Notes: generated by a model from the letters alone, not told the origin. A DNA stretch of 64,000 nucleotides from AP-15 sp963845735 (GCA_963845735.1 CAWJTR010000015.1:191352-255351); one strand, 5' to 3'; counted from the first letter of the stretch, positions 1-9,503 are shown. Made by a program: numbers and translations.

Positions 1-300
1 AAGGCATCCGATTTCGCGAATGCCTGGGAATCCGGCAACAAAGCACCCGAATTTAACGCGATTGACCTAATGCAAAGAAAAATCTGGGGGTTGCAATCGG
101 TTACTAGCGGCAGAGTTCACGATGTCGTTCGCGCCGCGTTGATCATCATAGCCTGGAACCTTTTCGTCGCTGGGCGAAAAGGCCGCAAGCCTGATTTTGA
201 GTGGCACGTGAGCAGCGTTCCGAAAATCGGTCGTAGCGGCAAGTCCTGTAGCGATACTGAGATGTGTTCCGGCAATTGGGCGTCTAGCGGAGCGGTTTGA
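1..300 (+). CDS. Partial hypothetical protein, C-terminal end, open at the left edge
   Basis: This frame is open from base 1 to a TGA at 298-300 (99 residues) and has no start inside the window, so it is probably the end of a longer gene. The visible part has a basic amphipathic stretch followed by a hydrophobic helix around the motif AALIIIAWNLFVAGR, then a short polar tail. I do not recognise the family. The base composition is less GC-rich than the neighbouring genes, which would fit foreign or decaying DNA next to the gene remnant that follows. It could also be a chance open frame, so confidence is low. Confidence 0.35.
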   Translation, partial: KASDFANAWESGNKAPEFNAIDLMQRKIWGLQSVTSGRVHDVVRAALIIIAWNLFVAGRKGRKPDFEWHVSSVPKIGRSGKSCSDTEMCSGNWASSGAV

Positions 301-330
301 TCAGCTACGCGAGCGAGCATGGACGGATAG

Positions 331-508
331 CTTTCGCCAGGTCGGTATGTATCGCCGGAAAGGATCCTCAGTGGCGCCCAGGACTCGACGCATCTGCCGG
401 TTGCAGCAGCCGACCGAATTCGAGCTGGTGATCAATTGAAACCGAAAGGCGCTCGGCCTCACCGTGCCGCCCGCGCTGTTGGCGCAGGCCGACGAGGTCA
501 CCGAATGA
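331..508 (+). pseudogene. Remnant of an ABC-type substrate-binding protein (ABC_sub_bind family), C-terminus
   Basis: Read with two or three frame changes, this stretch gives the end of the widespread ABC_sub_bind periplasmic proteins: a LPVQQPTEFELVIN segment followed by KALGLTVPPALLAQADEVTE and a TGA at 506-508. Members of this family normally end with nearly this sequence. Only about the last 60 residues remain, and the rest is absent upstream. The family binds small solutes outside the cytoplasmic membrane for ABC import, but this copy cannot be functional. It lies directly beyond the end of vapC, which runs on the other strand. Confidence 0.65.
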
Positions 509-520
509 GGACATACCCGC

Positions 521-949
521 TCAACTCGCTCCGATTTCCGGCCGTGTCGGGTCCGGCTGCAGTGGAACCGCATCGATGTCGGTTTGCGAGAAATCGTCGC
601 CCTGAAACAGCAACGGCAAGCCCCTGCTCTTTGCCAGAGCATAGGCAAAGCAGTCGCCATAATTCAGCCCGGCAGGATGCCGGCCTCTGCCAAAACGCCG
701 CCAGGCGATGCGCGCGGTTTCGGCCTGGTCTTGATCGACCGCGACAATCTCGATCGCGGCGCGATAGAGCAGCAAATCGAGTTCGCGGCCACCGGCTTCG
801 CCCTTACGGCTCTCGATCACGATCGAGGCCTCCAGCAGGTTTGCCGCCGACAACAGGCGCTGCGAGGCAGCTTCGATCGCCTGGGCGATTTGGGCGGCGT
901 TTTTCTCGCTCAGCAGCACTGCGACGATTGCCGAGCTGTCGATGACCAT
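521..949 (-). CDS. vapC: VapC-type PIN-domain ribonuclease toxin
   Basis: A 142-residue PIN-domain protein of normal VapC length. The acidic residues expected for Mg-dependent RNA cleavage are in place: Asp4 in the opening VIDSSA strand, Glu40, Asp99 in the NYGDCFAYALA motif, and Asp118/Asp119 near the end. VapC toxins cut specific RNAs (often initiator tRNA or 23S rRNA) and are neutralised by the partner VapB. The start codon shares one base with the stop of the upstream antitoxin gene (TGATG), so translation is coupled. The target RNA cannot be predicted from sequence. Confidence 0.88.
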   Translation of the reverse strand: MVIDSSAIVAVLLSEKNAAQIAQAIEAASQRLLSAANLLEASIVIESRKGEAGGRELDLLLYRAAIEIVAVDQDQAETARIAWRRFGRGRHPAGLNYGDCFAYALAKSRGLPLLFQGDDFSQTDIDAVPLQPDPTRPEIGAS

Positions 950-1203
950 CAGCGCGGCAGCCCGTGCTCGTCATAGCCGAGAATTTCGTTCGCCGAGCGC
1001 GTATCGAGATCCGGCAAGGCCGCGCAACGCTTGCCGATCTCTAGGATTTCGGCGGCGAGGCGGCGGCCGCCATGCCGCAGGCGAACCCGCTGCAAACGTT
1101 CCTCGGCCGCTCGCCGCACTGCGGTTGTAACCGATTCTCCGGCCGCTGCAGCGAGTTCGCGCACGAATTTTTCTGTCGCCGGGTCCTTGATGTTCAGGGC
1201 CAT
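949..1203 (-). CDS. vapB: VapB-type antitoxin (ribbon-helix-helix, Psk-like)
   Basis: This 84-residue protein begins MALNIKDPATEKFVREL, the form seen in the VapB/Psk transcription-factor antitoxins. Its N-terminal half should form the DNA-binding ribbon-helix-helix dimer. The C-terminal tail, rich in Leu and acidic residues (after about residue 45), should wrap the PIN toxin. It is the first gene of a two-gene operon and overlaps vapC by one base. By analogy with the family, the VapBC complex probably represses its own promoter, which would lie in the gap of about 150 bases before the HisD-like gene. I did not find a clear operator. Confidence 0.82.
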   Translation of the reverse strand: MALNIKDPATEKFVRELAAAAGESVTTAVRRAAEERLQRVRLRHGGRRLAAEILEIGKRCAALPDLDTRSANEILGYDEHGLPR

Positions 1204-1354
1204 CGGGTTACCATGGCAGAAAAAATCTGTCTATGAAGATACGATATCGTCGACCTCGCGTCCAGGCTGGCTCAAACGAGGCGCGGCCAGGCTTGTCCGG
1301 TGATAACTTCTTTGTCCCAAGGGCTAGCTGGTCACAGCCACAGGAGGGATGCAG

Positions 1355-2651
1355 ATGCCGCGACACATCAAATCGGCGGCGCTCGCCGGCACCCAGGACG
1401 AGGCCGACGCAAGGACTCGCGCCACTGTCGAAAGCATCATCGCCGATGTCGCCAGGCGCGGCGATGCGGCGGTGCGCGAACTGTCCGAGCGCTTCGACAA
1501 ATGGTCGCCGCCGAGCTTTCCGGCTGTCAGACTGACGAAATCGCCGCGCTCGTCGCCAAGGTCTCGCCGCAGACGATCGCCGACATCAAATTCGCGCAGG
1601 CGCAGATCCGCAATTTCGCCGAGATCCAGCGCGCTTCGCTGAAGGATGTCGAGGTCGAGACCTTGCCGGGGGTGGTGCTCGGCCACCGCCACATCCCGGT
1701 CGGCAAGGTCGGCTGCTATGTGCCGGGCGGGCGCTATCCGATGGTCGCCTCGGCGCATATGTCGATCGTCACAGCCAAGGTCGCCGGTGTCGGGCACATC
1801 ACCGCCTGCACCCCGCCGAACCAAGGCGGCCCGCATCCCGAGACGATCGCGGCGATGCATCTCGGCGGCGCCGACGAGATCCATGTACTGGGCGGCGTGC
1901 AGGCGGTGGCGGCGATGGCGCTCGGCACCGAGACGCTTCAAGCCGGTCGACATGCTGGTCGGCCCCGGCAACGCCTATGTCGCCGAAGCCAAGCGCCAGC
2001 TCTACGGCAAGGTCGGCATCGATTTGTTCGCCGGCCCGACCGAGATCCTGGTCATCGCCGATGATTCCGCCGACGCCGAGATGTGCGCGACCGATTTGTT
2101 GGGCCAGGCCGAGCACGGCCCAACCTCGCCGGCGATCCTGCTGACCACCTCGGAAAAGCTTGCTCATGCCACGATCGCTGAAGTGAATCGCCAACTGGGC
2201 GTATTGCCGACCGCCGATGTCGCCGGCATCGCCTGGCGCGATTACGGCGAGGTCATCCTCTGCGCCGACGACGACGAGATGGCGGCAGAGGCCGACCGCA
2301 TCGCCGCCGAGCATGTCGAGGTGCTGACCCGCGAGCCCGCGAAGCTGGCTCGACCGGCTGAAGAATTACGGCGCCCTGTTTCTCGGCCCAGAAACCAATG
2401 TCTCCTATGGCGACAAGGTGATCGGCACCAACCACACATTGCCGACCAAGGGTGCCGCCCGCTACACTGGCGGCCTGTGGGTCGGCAAGTTCCTGAAGAC
2501 CTGCACCTATCAGGAGGTCAAGACCCCCGAGGCGAGCGCGATGATCGGCGAATATTGCAGCCGCCTCTGCGCGATCGAACGCTTCTGGGGCCACAAGGAG
2601 CAAGCCGATCTGCGCGTCCGCCGCTACGGCCGCAAAAACGCCACGGGGTAG
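1355..2651 (+). CDS. HisD-family dehydrogenase (histidinol dehydrogenase paralogue), frame-disrupted
   Basis: Joining the frames gives a nearly full-length HisD-family protein of about 430 residues. The start at 1355 (MPRHIKSA) has a strong AGGAGG 7 bases upstream. Recognisable parts are VGCYVPGGRYPM, the glycine-rich VGPGNAYVAEAKR, FAGPTEILVIAD, the zinc-site region QAEHGP, and the C-terminal KFLKTCTYQEV. Family members oxidise histidinol, or related alcohols such as sulfopropanediol, with NAD and zinc. No other his gene is nearby and the N-terminus is of the stand-alone type, so a role outside histidine synthesis is likely. The frame changes near 1510-1540, 1935 and 2345, each time as if one or two bases were extra, which suggests assembly error. 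Confidence 0.82.
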
Positions 2652-2659
2652 GGAAGCAC

Positions 2660-4423
2660 TTAGTTCTCCGGCAGGCCGGCCGTGCGGAAACCCGCAACGA
2701 AGATGGCCAGGATTTCCGGCGGCAGGAACGTCGCCATAGAAACCTTGTACCCGGCGATCGTCAACTCGGGTCGAAGCTCGATCAGCCGCCTGAGCCAATC
2801 GCGCGCTTCCTCGATTTGGCCGAGATGGCCGCAAGAGGCCACCTTGACGCTGATCGCGCTGCCAAAGCGCGGCTGATCGCGCAGCGACCGATCCGCCCAC
2901 TCCAAAGCGTCCTGGTATCGTGCTGCGGTAAGATGGGCGAAAGCGAGCCCGCCCGAAAACATATAGCCGAGCGGGTCGAGCGGGCTCAATCGCATCGCGC
3001 GCTGGAGCGCCTCGATCGCTGCACTCGGCCGGTTTTGGAAGCCTGACACCCAACCACTTGCCATCCACGCGTGCGCGGAATTGGGATTGAGCACTAAGGC
3101 ACGGTCGATGGCGCTTGCCGCCGTAGCGTGCTCGCCAGCAAGTATAGAAAGTGCGTCGCCGGCCATCCAGAGAACGTCGGGGTCGTCCTTGCCCGCCTCG
3201 ATCGCCTGTCCCGCCAGGCGCAGCCCTTCTGCGATCTCTGCGTCCGAGAGCGGCTCCCCACCTCTTGCTCTTCGGAGGGCGAGACACAAGCCGATCATCG
3301 AGGCCGCCGGTGCATAGCACGGATCGACGGTAAGCGCTCGTTTGAGCAAGGTAATAGCCTCTCGTGTGCCCTCTCCTGAGTGCTTGTGAAATTGCGCAAG
3401 CGCGCGCAAGTACAGATCGTAGGCGTCCAGGCGTTGGGTCGGCTTCCGCGTTGCTCGCTCGATCTCAGAGTGGCGAAGCCGTGGCTCGATCGCGCCGACG
3501 ACGCTGCTTGCCACCTGATCCTGCAGCGCGAAGATGTCGTCGAGTTCGCCGTCGAAGCGGTCAGCCCAGATATGCGCGCCGCTGGTCGTGTCGATCAGCT
3601 GACCCCCGATACGAACGCGGTTCCCGGCCTTGCGCACGCTGCCTTCGAGCACATAGCGCACGCCCAATTCGCGGGCTACCTGCTTCACGTCGACCGGCCG
3701 ACCCTTGTAAGTGAAGCTCGAATTGCGCGCGATGACGAATAGCCACGGCAGGCGGGAAATGGCGGTCGTGAGGTCCTCGACGATCCCGTCGGCGAAATAC
3801 TCCTGCTCCGGATCGCCGCTCATGTTCTGAAATGGCAGCACCGCCAGCGACGGCTTCTCCGGCAGCGGCAACGGCGCTTTCGCCATAGCGTTCTCGGCGA
3901 TCGCAATACGGTAGACGCGCACTGGCCTCGCGATGTTCTTGACCTGTTGCTCGCCCAAATCCACAAAGGCAACATCGAGTTTGTCGCGCACCTGGTCACG
4001 CACAACCCGGCTGACGCAGATCCCGCCTGGATCGGCCAAAGCTTCGAGCCGCGCCGCGACATTGACGCCGTCGCCGTAGATGTCGTGCTCGTCGATGATG
4101 ATATCGCCGAGGTTGATCCCGATGCGAAACTCAACGCGCTTCTCGGCCGGGATTGCCACGTTGCGCGTCACCATCTCGCGCTGCAGCTCGACGGCGCACC
4201 GCACCGCATCGACGACGCTCGGAAATTCGACAAGCAGCCCGTCGCCAGTTTTACTGACGATGCGCCCGCGGTGCTCCTCGACTTTGGGATCGCCTAGCTC
4301 GCCCTGGATCGCCTTCATCGCCGCGTGCGTGCCTTCCTCATCCTCGCCCATCAGCCGCGAATAGCCGACGACGTCAGCGGCCAGGATCGCCAACAGCCGT
4401 CGCTCGACCCGTTCCTCCGCCAT
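2660..4423 (-). CDS. Class III adenylate/guanylate cyclase with TolB-like domain and TPR repeats
   Basis: The protein has 587 residues from the ATG at 4423, which gives the usual MAEERVERRL start; an upstream codon at 4453 is also open. Residues about 5-180 form a class III nucleotide cyclase domain with both metal-binding aspartates visible, in AADVVGYSRLMG and KTGDGLLVEF. A linker then leads to a TolB/CadC-like domain (SLAVLPFQNMSGDPEQEYFADG) and a helical C-terminal half with TPR-like repeats. This architecture is common in Rhizobiales and makes cAMP (or cGMP) in response to an unknown signal. No membrane segment is seen. It stands alone, and its product could in principle serve a CRP-type regulator. 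Confidence 0.88.
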   Translation of the reverse strand: MAEERVERRLLAILAADVVGYSRLMGEDEEGTHAAMKAIQGELGDPKVEEHRGRIVSKTGDGLLVEFPSVVDAVRCAVELQREMVTRNVAIPAEKRVEFRIGINLGDIIIDEHDIYGDGVNVAARLEALADPGGICVSRVVRDQVRDKLDVAFVDLGEQQVKNIARPVRVYRIAIAENAMAKAPLPLPEKPSLAVLPFQNMSGDPEQEYFADGIVEDLTTAISRLPWLFVIARNSSFTYKGRPVDVKQVARELGVRYVLEGSVRKAGNRVRIGGQLIDTTSGAHIWADRFDGELDDIFALQDQVASSVVGAIEPRLRHSEIERATRKPTQRLDAYDLYLRALAQFHKHSGEGTREAITLLKRALTVDPCYAPAASMIGLCLALRRARGGEPLSDAEIAEGLRLAGQAIEAGKDDPDVLWMAGDALSILAGEHATAASAIDRALVLNPNSAHAWMASGWVSGFQNRPSAAIEALQRAMRLSPLDPLGYMFSGGLAFAHLTAARYQDALEWADRSLRDQPRFGSAISVKVASCGHLGQIEEARDWLRRLIELRPELTIAGYKVSMATFLPPEILAIFVAGFRTAGLPEN

Positions 4424-4529
4424 TAGCGCTGCCTCCGCCGACAGCCGCAACATACCATGTCTTATTGGCTACTGCGGGTCCTTCTCCCGCGACGCCGGAA
4501 TTATCACGCCGACTTTTGCCGGCAGGGAG

Positions 4530-4883
4530 CTACGGGTGGGGCGGCGGCAGATAGCGGATCGCGGCCAACAGGATGCCGACGGCGACGATGAACATACTGC
4601 CTAGCCGGATCGTCAGATCGCGCCGCAGCAATTCGATCTCCGCCCTCACCGCAGCGATTTCGGCCCTTACCTCGGTCCGCAGCGCGGCAATTTCCGCCCG
4701 CAGTTCGGCCCCCAGCGTAGTAACTTCCATCCGCACCGAGGCGATGTCGGCGCTGGTCGCGAGCTCGGCGCCGGACATCGCCTCGGCCAAGGCCTCCGCG
4801 GTGTCGCCCGCCTGCTTTGGCGGGAAGCCGGCAGTTTCGAGCCGTCGCGCGAGCTTCAGCGTGTCGAAAGGCACAGCGCCCAT
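4530..4883 (-). CDS. DUF1640-like coiled-coil membrane-anchored protein
   Basis: This 117-residue protein has a helical N-terminus (FDTLKLARRLETAGFPPKQA), then a long coiled coil of repeated RAEIAALRTEV/RAEIAAVRAEI units at about residues 55-90, and a single C-terminal membrane helix near residues 93-110. The arrangement matches the DUF1640/CCDC90-type family, a bacterial relative of mitochondrial inner-membrane coiled-coil proteins, whose bacterial role is unknown. It is a single gene between the cyclase and the amidohydrolase on the same strand, with no evident operon partner. Confidence 0.8.
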   Translation of the reverse strand: MGAVPFDTLKLARRLETAGFPPKQAGDTAEALAEAMSGAELATSADIASVRMEVTTLGAELRAEIAALRTEVRAEIAAVRAEIELLRRDLTIRLGSMFIVAVGILLAAIRYLPPPHP

Positions 4884-4966
4884 GTAACGAAACTTACGGT
4901 GCGAAACCCTGAATGTCGAGATTGCCCCAAGCTGGCGTGCGGCTGCCCGCCGGCGCCCGCCGGCGG

Positions 4967-6205
4967 CTACATCCGCTTATAAAAAACCCCGTCTTTCATG
5001 ATGTGGGTCAGGTGTTCGCCTTGGCCGTCGAGCAAGGCAATGTCGGCCAGCGGATCGCCGTCAACGGCGATCAGGTCGGCGCGGGCGCCGGGGGCGATGA
5101 CGCCGAGCTCGCCGGCGCGGTTCAGCAGTTCGGCGTTGACGGTCGTCGCCGAGCGGATGATGTCGAACGGCGCCATCGCCTCGGCGCGGATCACGAATTC
5201 GCGCGACTGGTGGCGGTGCATCGGTCCCAGCAGATCGGTGCCGAAGCCGATCTTGACCCCCGCCGCCTGCAATATTTCGAGCGAGCGCAAGCCCGGCCTC
5301 GCGCACGTCGCCGAGCTTGGCGAGACTTACCTCGGGAAATCCCAACTCGCGGCCAAAGCGGTGCATCGCGTCGAAGGTCACCAGGGTCGGCACAACAAAG
5401 GCGTCGGCGCCGGCGACGTGCTCGGCGGTGGCGCGGTCGATCAGATTGCCGTGCTCGATCGAGCGCACCCCGAAATCGATCGAGCGGCGGATCGCCTCCG
5501 GCGAATAGGCGTGCGCCATCACATAGGTGTGCCAGGCCGCGCGCCTCCTCGACGATCGCGCGCACCTCCTCTTCGCTGTATTGCAGGTTCCACACCGGGT
5601 CGTAGGGCGAGGCGACGCCGCCCGAGGCCATGATCTTGATCTGGGTCGCCCCTTTGCGCAGCTCGTCGCGCGCCGCGCGGCGGCATTCCGCGACGCCGTC
5701 GGCGATGCGGGCGAGCCCGGCGCCGCCCTCGCAGCAGGCGCAGGCTACGACCGACACCGAGCGCGTGCGCGGCCGCAGATCGCCATGTCCGCCGGTCTGG
5801 CTCAACGCCTGTCCCGAGGGGAAAATCCGCGGGCCGCGCACCAGCCCCTCCTCCACCGCCTCGGCGAGCCCGCCATCGGCTCCGCCGGCGTCGCGGATCG
5901 TCGTGAAGCCGCGCTGCAGCATGCCCTTCGAGTACGCGGGCCGCCTGCAATGTCACCAGACTGACCGGCCGCTCCGATAGCCGCGCCAGCGCCTGGTCGA
6001 CCGCGATCACGTGGACATGCGCGTCGATCAATCCGGGCATCAAGGTGCGCCCTTTGAGATCGACAGTCTCGGCGGTGGCGCTAGTGATCGGCCGGTCCGA
6101 CACCTCGCGGATCTGCCCGCCCTCGACCAGAACGTGATGATCCTCGCGCCGTTCCCGTCGAGTGCCGTCGAGAACCGCGCAGTTGGCGAAAATGATGGCC
6201 GCCAT
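4967..6205 (-). CDS. Metal-dependent amidohydrolase (imidazolonepropionase/prolidase-like), frame-disrupted
   Basis: Four consecutive pieces in different frames join into one amidohydrolase of about 410 residues. It starts MAAIIFANCAVLDGTRRER and carries PGLIDAHVHV (metal-binding HxH), IKIMASGGVASPYDP (a lysine that may be carbamylated), HAYSPEAIRRSIDFGVRSIEHG, and FGTDLLGPMHRHQ (metal-binding Asp). It ends GARADLIAVDGDPLADIALL. The family hydrolyses amide or ester bonds in small cyclic or peptide substrates using one or two metal ions. The breaks lie near 5935, 5525 and 5290. A related intact enzyme is at 53573-54940. The substrate is unknown. Confidence 0.82.
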
Positions 6206-6330
6206 CGACCGAAATCCCCTGGTTGCCCGCGCGAGCTTAGGCCGGATACCAGATATGCGGAAGCCGGCTCCTTGCCCAACCGCCGGGCGGCGATTAACGT
6301 CGCGACAGGCATCCCTTGGGAGGAAAAGCT

Positions 6331-7273
6331 ATGTCGACACTGATCATCGGCGGCACCGGTTTCATCGGCCGCCGGCTCATCCCGCTATTGGCGGCGCGCG
6401 GCGAAGAAATCACATGCATGGACATCAACCCCGGCACCGCCTCGTACGACAATCTGGGCAAGCAGGTCCGCGTCGTGCGCGGCGATGTCGCGCAGTTCGA
6501 CGACGTGATGTCGGTGATGGCGACGGCGAAGCCGACGCGGGTCGTCAACCTCGCCTATTACCTCGGCAGCGAGCACCCGCCGCATGCCGCGTTCAAGCTC
6601 AACATCCTCGGCATGGATAATTGCTTCGAGGCAGCGCATTTGTGCGGCGTCAATCGCGTCGCCTATGCCAGCTCATTGGCGGTCAGCGGCGAGCAGAAGC
6701 ATTACGGCGATCGCGTGGTGACCGAGGACGATTTCCGTCACGGCCACGTCCAATACGCGATGCACAAGATCTTCAACGAATGGCAGGCGCAGGATTACCG
6801 CGAGAAGCACGGGATGGAGATCACCGCGATCCGCCCGGCCAACGTCACCGGCAACGACAAGATCGTCGGCTCGGTCGACCATGTCTTTTGCATTACCGAT
6901 CCGGCGCGCGGCAAGGCGGTCTCGTTCCCCTACAAGGACGCGATGCGCTGCCCGGTCCATGTCGACGAGATCGCGGAGATCTTTGCGCGGGTGATCATGA
7001 CCGACAAGCCGACAGCACTGGGTCTACAACACCGGCGGCATCGCGATCAGCCTCGGCGAAATCGCCGACATGGTGCGCGAGTTCCTGCCCGACGCCAAGA
7101 TCACCTTCGACAAGGAGACCGGCGGCAAGGAGCTGTCCGGCAACTACCTGATCGACAACACGCGCCTCGTCCAGGAATTCGGCGTCCAGTACCGCCCCTA
7201 TCGCGAGCGCGTCTTGCAGATCATCAACGAGGTGCGCCGCGAAGAGGGCCTGCCCCTGATCGCCGACCGGTAG
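6331..7273 (+). CDS. NAD-dependent epimerase/dehydratase (extended SDR), one frame break
   Basis: Translation starts at the ATG at 6331, which has GGGAGGAAAA just upstream. The first residues MSTLIIGGTGFIGRRL hold the Rossmann GxxGxxG motif. YAMHKIFNE provides the catalytic Tyr-xxx-Lys, and the Ser of YASSLAVSG is correctly placed. The frame is lost near 7015, and the C-terminus (VYNTGG, then VREFLPDAKITFD, to LPLIADR) continues in the next frame to the TAG at 7271-7273, giving about 314 residues. Extended SDR enzymes act on nucleotide sugars or related small molecules. The substrate is not evident from its neighbours. Confidence 0.85.
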
Positions 7274-7278
7274 CGGCT

Positions 7279-7339
7279 GCCCCTCACCCGCCCCGCCAGC
7301 GCGGGGAGAGGGACCCTGCGCCGCGGGAGGGTGAGGGGC
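7279..7339. repeat. Intergenic palindromic repeat between convergent genes, likely bidirectional terminator
   Basis: Perfect 11-bp arms GCCCCTCACCC (7279-7289) and GGGTGAGGGGC (7329-7339) enclose an inner CCCCGC/GCGGGG hairpin. The epimerase gene ends at 7273 and the cupin gene on the other strand ends at 7353, so a hairpin here could stop transcription from both sides. Sequences of this CCCTCACCC type recur between genes in alphaproteobacteria, and a related piece lies at about 14355-14425. Confidence 0.75.
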
Positions 7340-7352
7340 TCCGCCTCTTGCT

Positions 7353-7778
7353 TCAGCCTCCGGTCGCCGGCGCCGTGTACTCGGCGTCGCTGACGTGCTC
7401 GCCCCATTTGGTGCCCTGGCCTTGCTCGCCGGCTTCCGACAGCGCCAGATGCGCGAACAGGCGATCGGGCGAGGCGCCGTGCCAGTGCATCGTATCAGGC
7501 GGGATATTGACCGTGTCGCCCGGGTTCAGCGCTTGCGGCTTCTCGCCCTTGAAGCAGATGCGGCCGACCCCGGACAAACAGAAGAGAGTCTGGCCAACCG
7601 GGTGAGAGTGCCAAGCGGTGCGTGCGCCCGGCGTGAACGTCACGACCGAACCTCCAAGGCGCGACGGCGCTTCGGCGGTGATTACCGGATCCTGGAACAC
7701 GACCCCGGTGAAGGTCTCGGCGGCGCCCCGCCTCGTGGTGCGCGCCCCGGCGCGAATGACTCCGGCTTTTACTGGCAT
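7353..7778 (-). CDS. Cupin-domain protein (small beta-barrel, carboxymuconolactone/mandelonitrile-lyase-like)
   Basis: A 141-residue single-domain cupin. The start at 7778 (MPVKAGVIRAG) is preceded by GGAAGGAGCG. The first cupin motif is visible in FTPGARTAWHSHPVGQTLFCL, with its two metal-binding His residues, and the second in PGDTVNIPPDTMHWHGASP. The preceding glycine-rich strands and the length fit Cupin_2 proteins related to the Mn-dependent hydroxynitrile lyases and the cupin partners of carboxymuconolactone decarboxylase. The reaction cannot be assigned. It is a single gene, convergent with the epimerase. Confidence 0.82.
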   Translation of the reverse strand: MPVKAGVIRAGARTTRRGAAETFTGVVFQDPVITAEAPSRLGGSVVTFTPGARTAWHSHPVGQTLFCLSGVGRICFKGEKPQALNPGDTVNIPPDTMHWHGASPDRLFAHLALSEAGEQGQGTKWGEHVSDAEYTAPATGG

Positions 7779-7825
7779 GATTGTGCGCTCCTTCCAGTGG
7801 CGGCGGTCTCGTGACCGCTCAAAAA

Positions 7826-8753
7826 TTAAAGGGTAAGCGGGCGCGAAGCAACCGCTTGGCCGGCCGGCTGGCGGGTCAATGCCGCCACTGGCTGGCGGGT
7901 GCCTCGTCCCCACTCAGCGGATAGCCGGCGGCAGGCGGCGGCGACCAGCGCGGCGGTCTCGGCCGGTTCGCTCCGCCGCGCCGCCGCAGCGCGGCGCAGT
8001 CGGTAGTAGGCGCGGATCGTCAGCGGGATCGAGCCGATATAGACGACGCCGATCGCGGTCAAGGTCGGCCACGGCGCCGTCGTGACAAAGGCGGCCAATA
8101 TGCCGATGCCGAGCAAGGTCGGCACGACCAGGTCATGGGGAATGCGGATCCGTTTCAGCGACACGGTCGGCACCTTGCTGACCATCAACAGCGCCACGCC
8201 GGTCACGGTCAGCGCGCTCAGATAGGGCGAGCGGAACAGCCAATCGCCCCACTCGAAGCTCAGGAACATCGGCACCATGACGAGCCCGGCGCCGGCCGGG
8301 GCCGGCACCCCGCTGAAAAACGGCGACGGCGTAGGCCGGCCGATCGCTGCCGGCCTCGGTGTTGAAGCGGGCGAGGCGCAGCGCGCAGCAGACGGCATAG
8401 AACAGCACGATCGCCCAGCCGAGGCCGTGCAAAGTCGACATCGTCCACAAATAGAGCACCGAAGCCGGCGCCACGCCGAAGCTGACGAAATCCGACAGGC
8501 TGTCGAGTTCGGCGCCAAAGCTCGAGGTCGATTTGAGCAGCCGGGCGATGCGTCCGTCGAGACCGTCAAAGATGCCGGCGACGATGATCGCAAACACGGC
8601 GCCGACGAAATTGCCGTTCATCGCGAAGCGCATCGCCGTCATCCCGGCGCACAACGCCAGCAAGGTCAGGATGTTCGGGACCATGCGGTTGAACGACAGA
8701 TCGGAGAGCCGATGCACCCGCGGCCGCCGCACCCGGCCCGATCGCCTTCTCAC
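7826..8753 (-). CDS. pssA: CDP-diacylglycerol--serine O-phosphatidyltransferase, one frame break
   Basis: An integral membrane enzyme that makes phosphatidylserine from CDP-diacylglycerol and serine, the step before the psd product. The CDP-alcohol phosphotransferase signature is complete: DGRIAR, then G and two Asp in FGAELDSLSDFVSFG, at about residues 65-90. Several membrane helices follow (MVPMFLSFEW, LTVTGVALLMVS, TLLGIGILAAFV). The frame changes near 8325, so the two halves lie in different frames. The C-terminal tail after about residue 260 is Ala/Arg-rich and longer than usual. The gene follows psd by 31 bases in the same operon. Confidence 0.88.
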
Positions 8754-8784
8754 TGCTCCGCTCCTCTCACCGCGCCCTCCCCGT

Positions 8785-9471
8785 TCAGTGCGCGAACCCC
8801 TGTCGCGACGGCTCCTGCGCGAAACGGTCGGCGAGGACGGTTTCCCCGCCCACCATCCGCTGCCCGGCGACCACCATTGTTACATAAGGTGGTGGACAAT
8901 AAACATCGACCCGTGAGCCAAAACGGATGATGCCCATCCGCTGGCCCGTCGCAATACGCTGGCCCTCGCGCAGGTCGCAGACGATGCGGCGGGCGACGAG
9001 ACCGGCGATTTGCACATACGCGATTTCGGGACCCTCGGGCGGAGCGACGCGAATCGCCATCCGCTCGTTATTGAGGCTCGCCTCTTCATGGCTCGCATTG
9101 ACAAAGCGGCCTTTGGTATAGCGCAACGCCACGACGCGGCCGCCAACCGGGGCGCGGGTCACGTGGACGTCGAAAATGTTCAAAAAAATGCCGATCCGGG
9201 CAACCTCACCGTCGCCCATCTCGAGCTCGGGCGGCGGGCGCGCCGGGGTCACGGACGTAACGATGCCGTCGGCCGGGCTGACCAGCAGCCCCTCTCGGGT
9301 CGGGGTGACGCGCCACGGGTCGCGGAAAAAATAGACCATCCACAACGTGACCACCGCGGCCGCCCACCCGGCGGGGGTCCAAAGCAGAAACAGCAGCACC
9401 GTGGCGAGCGCCGCCGCGAGGACAAATTTGAAACCGTCCGGGTGCAGCGGCGCCAGAACCCTTCTCAGCAC
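8785..9471 (-). CDS. psd: Phosphatidylserine decarboxylase proenzyme (short, archaeal/alphaproteobacterial type)
   Basis: A 228-residue protein that decarboxylates phosphatidylserine to phosphatidylethanolamine. It opens with two hydrophobic segments (residues about 15-48), then YFFRDPWRVTP, SPADGIVTSV, the conserved FLNIFDVHVTRAPVGG, and the self-cleavage motif RFGSRVDVY, whose Ser becomes the pyruvoyl group. The short form with GSR instead of LGST is normal in alphaproteobacteria. It is the first gene of a psd-pssA operon, so the two steps of phosphatidylethanolamine synthesis are made together. Confidence 0.93.
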   Translation of the reverse strand: MLRRVLAPLHPDGFKFVLAAALATVLLFLLWTPAGWAAAVVTLWMVYFFRDPWRVTPTREGLLVSPADGIVTSVTPARPPPELEMGDGEVARIGIFLNIFDVHVTRAPVGGRVVALRYTKGRFVNASHEEASLNNERMAIRVAPPEGPEIAYVQIAGLVARRIVCDLREGQRIATGQRMGIIRFGSRVDVYCPPPYVTMVVAGQRMVGGETVLADRFAQEPSRQGFAH

Positions 9472-9503
9472 GAAAATCCACCTGGGAGGCCGGCAGGGGC
9501 GGC

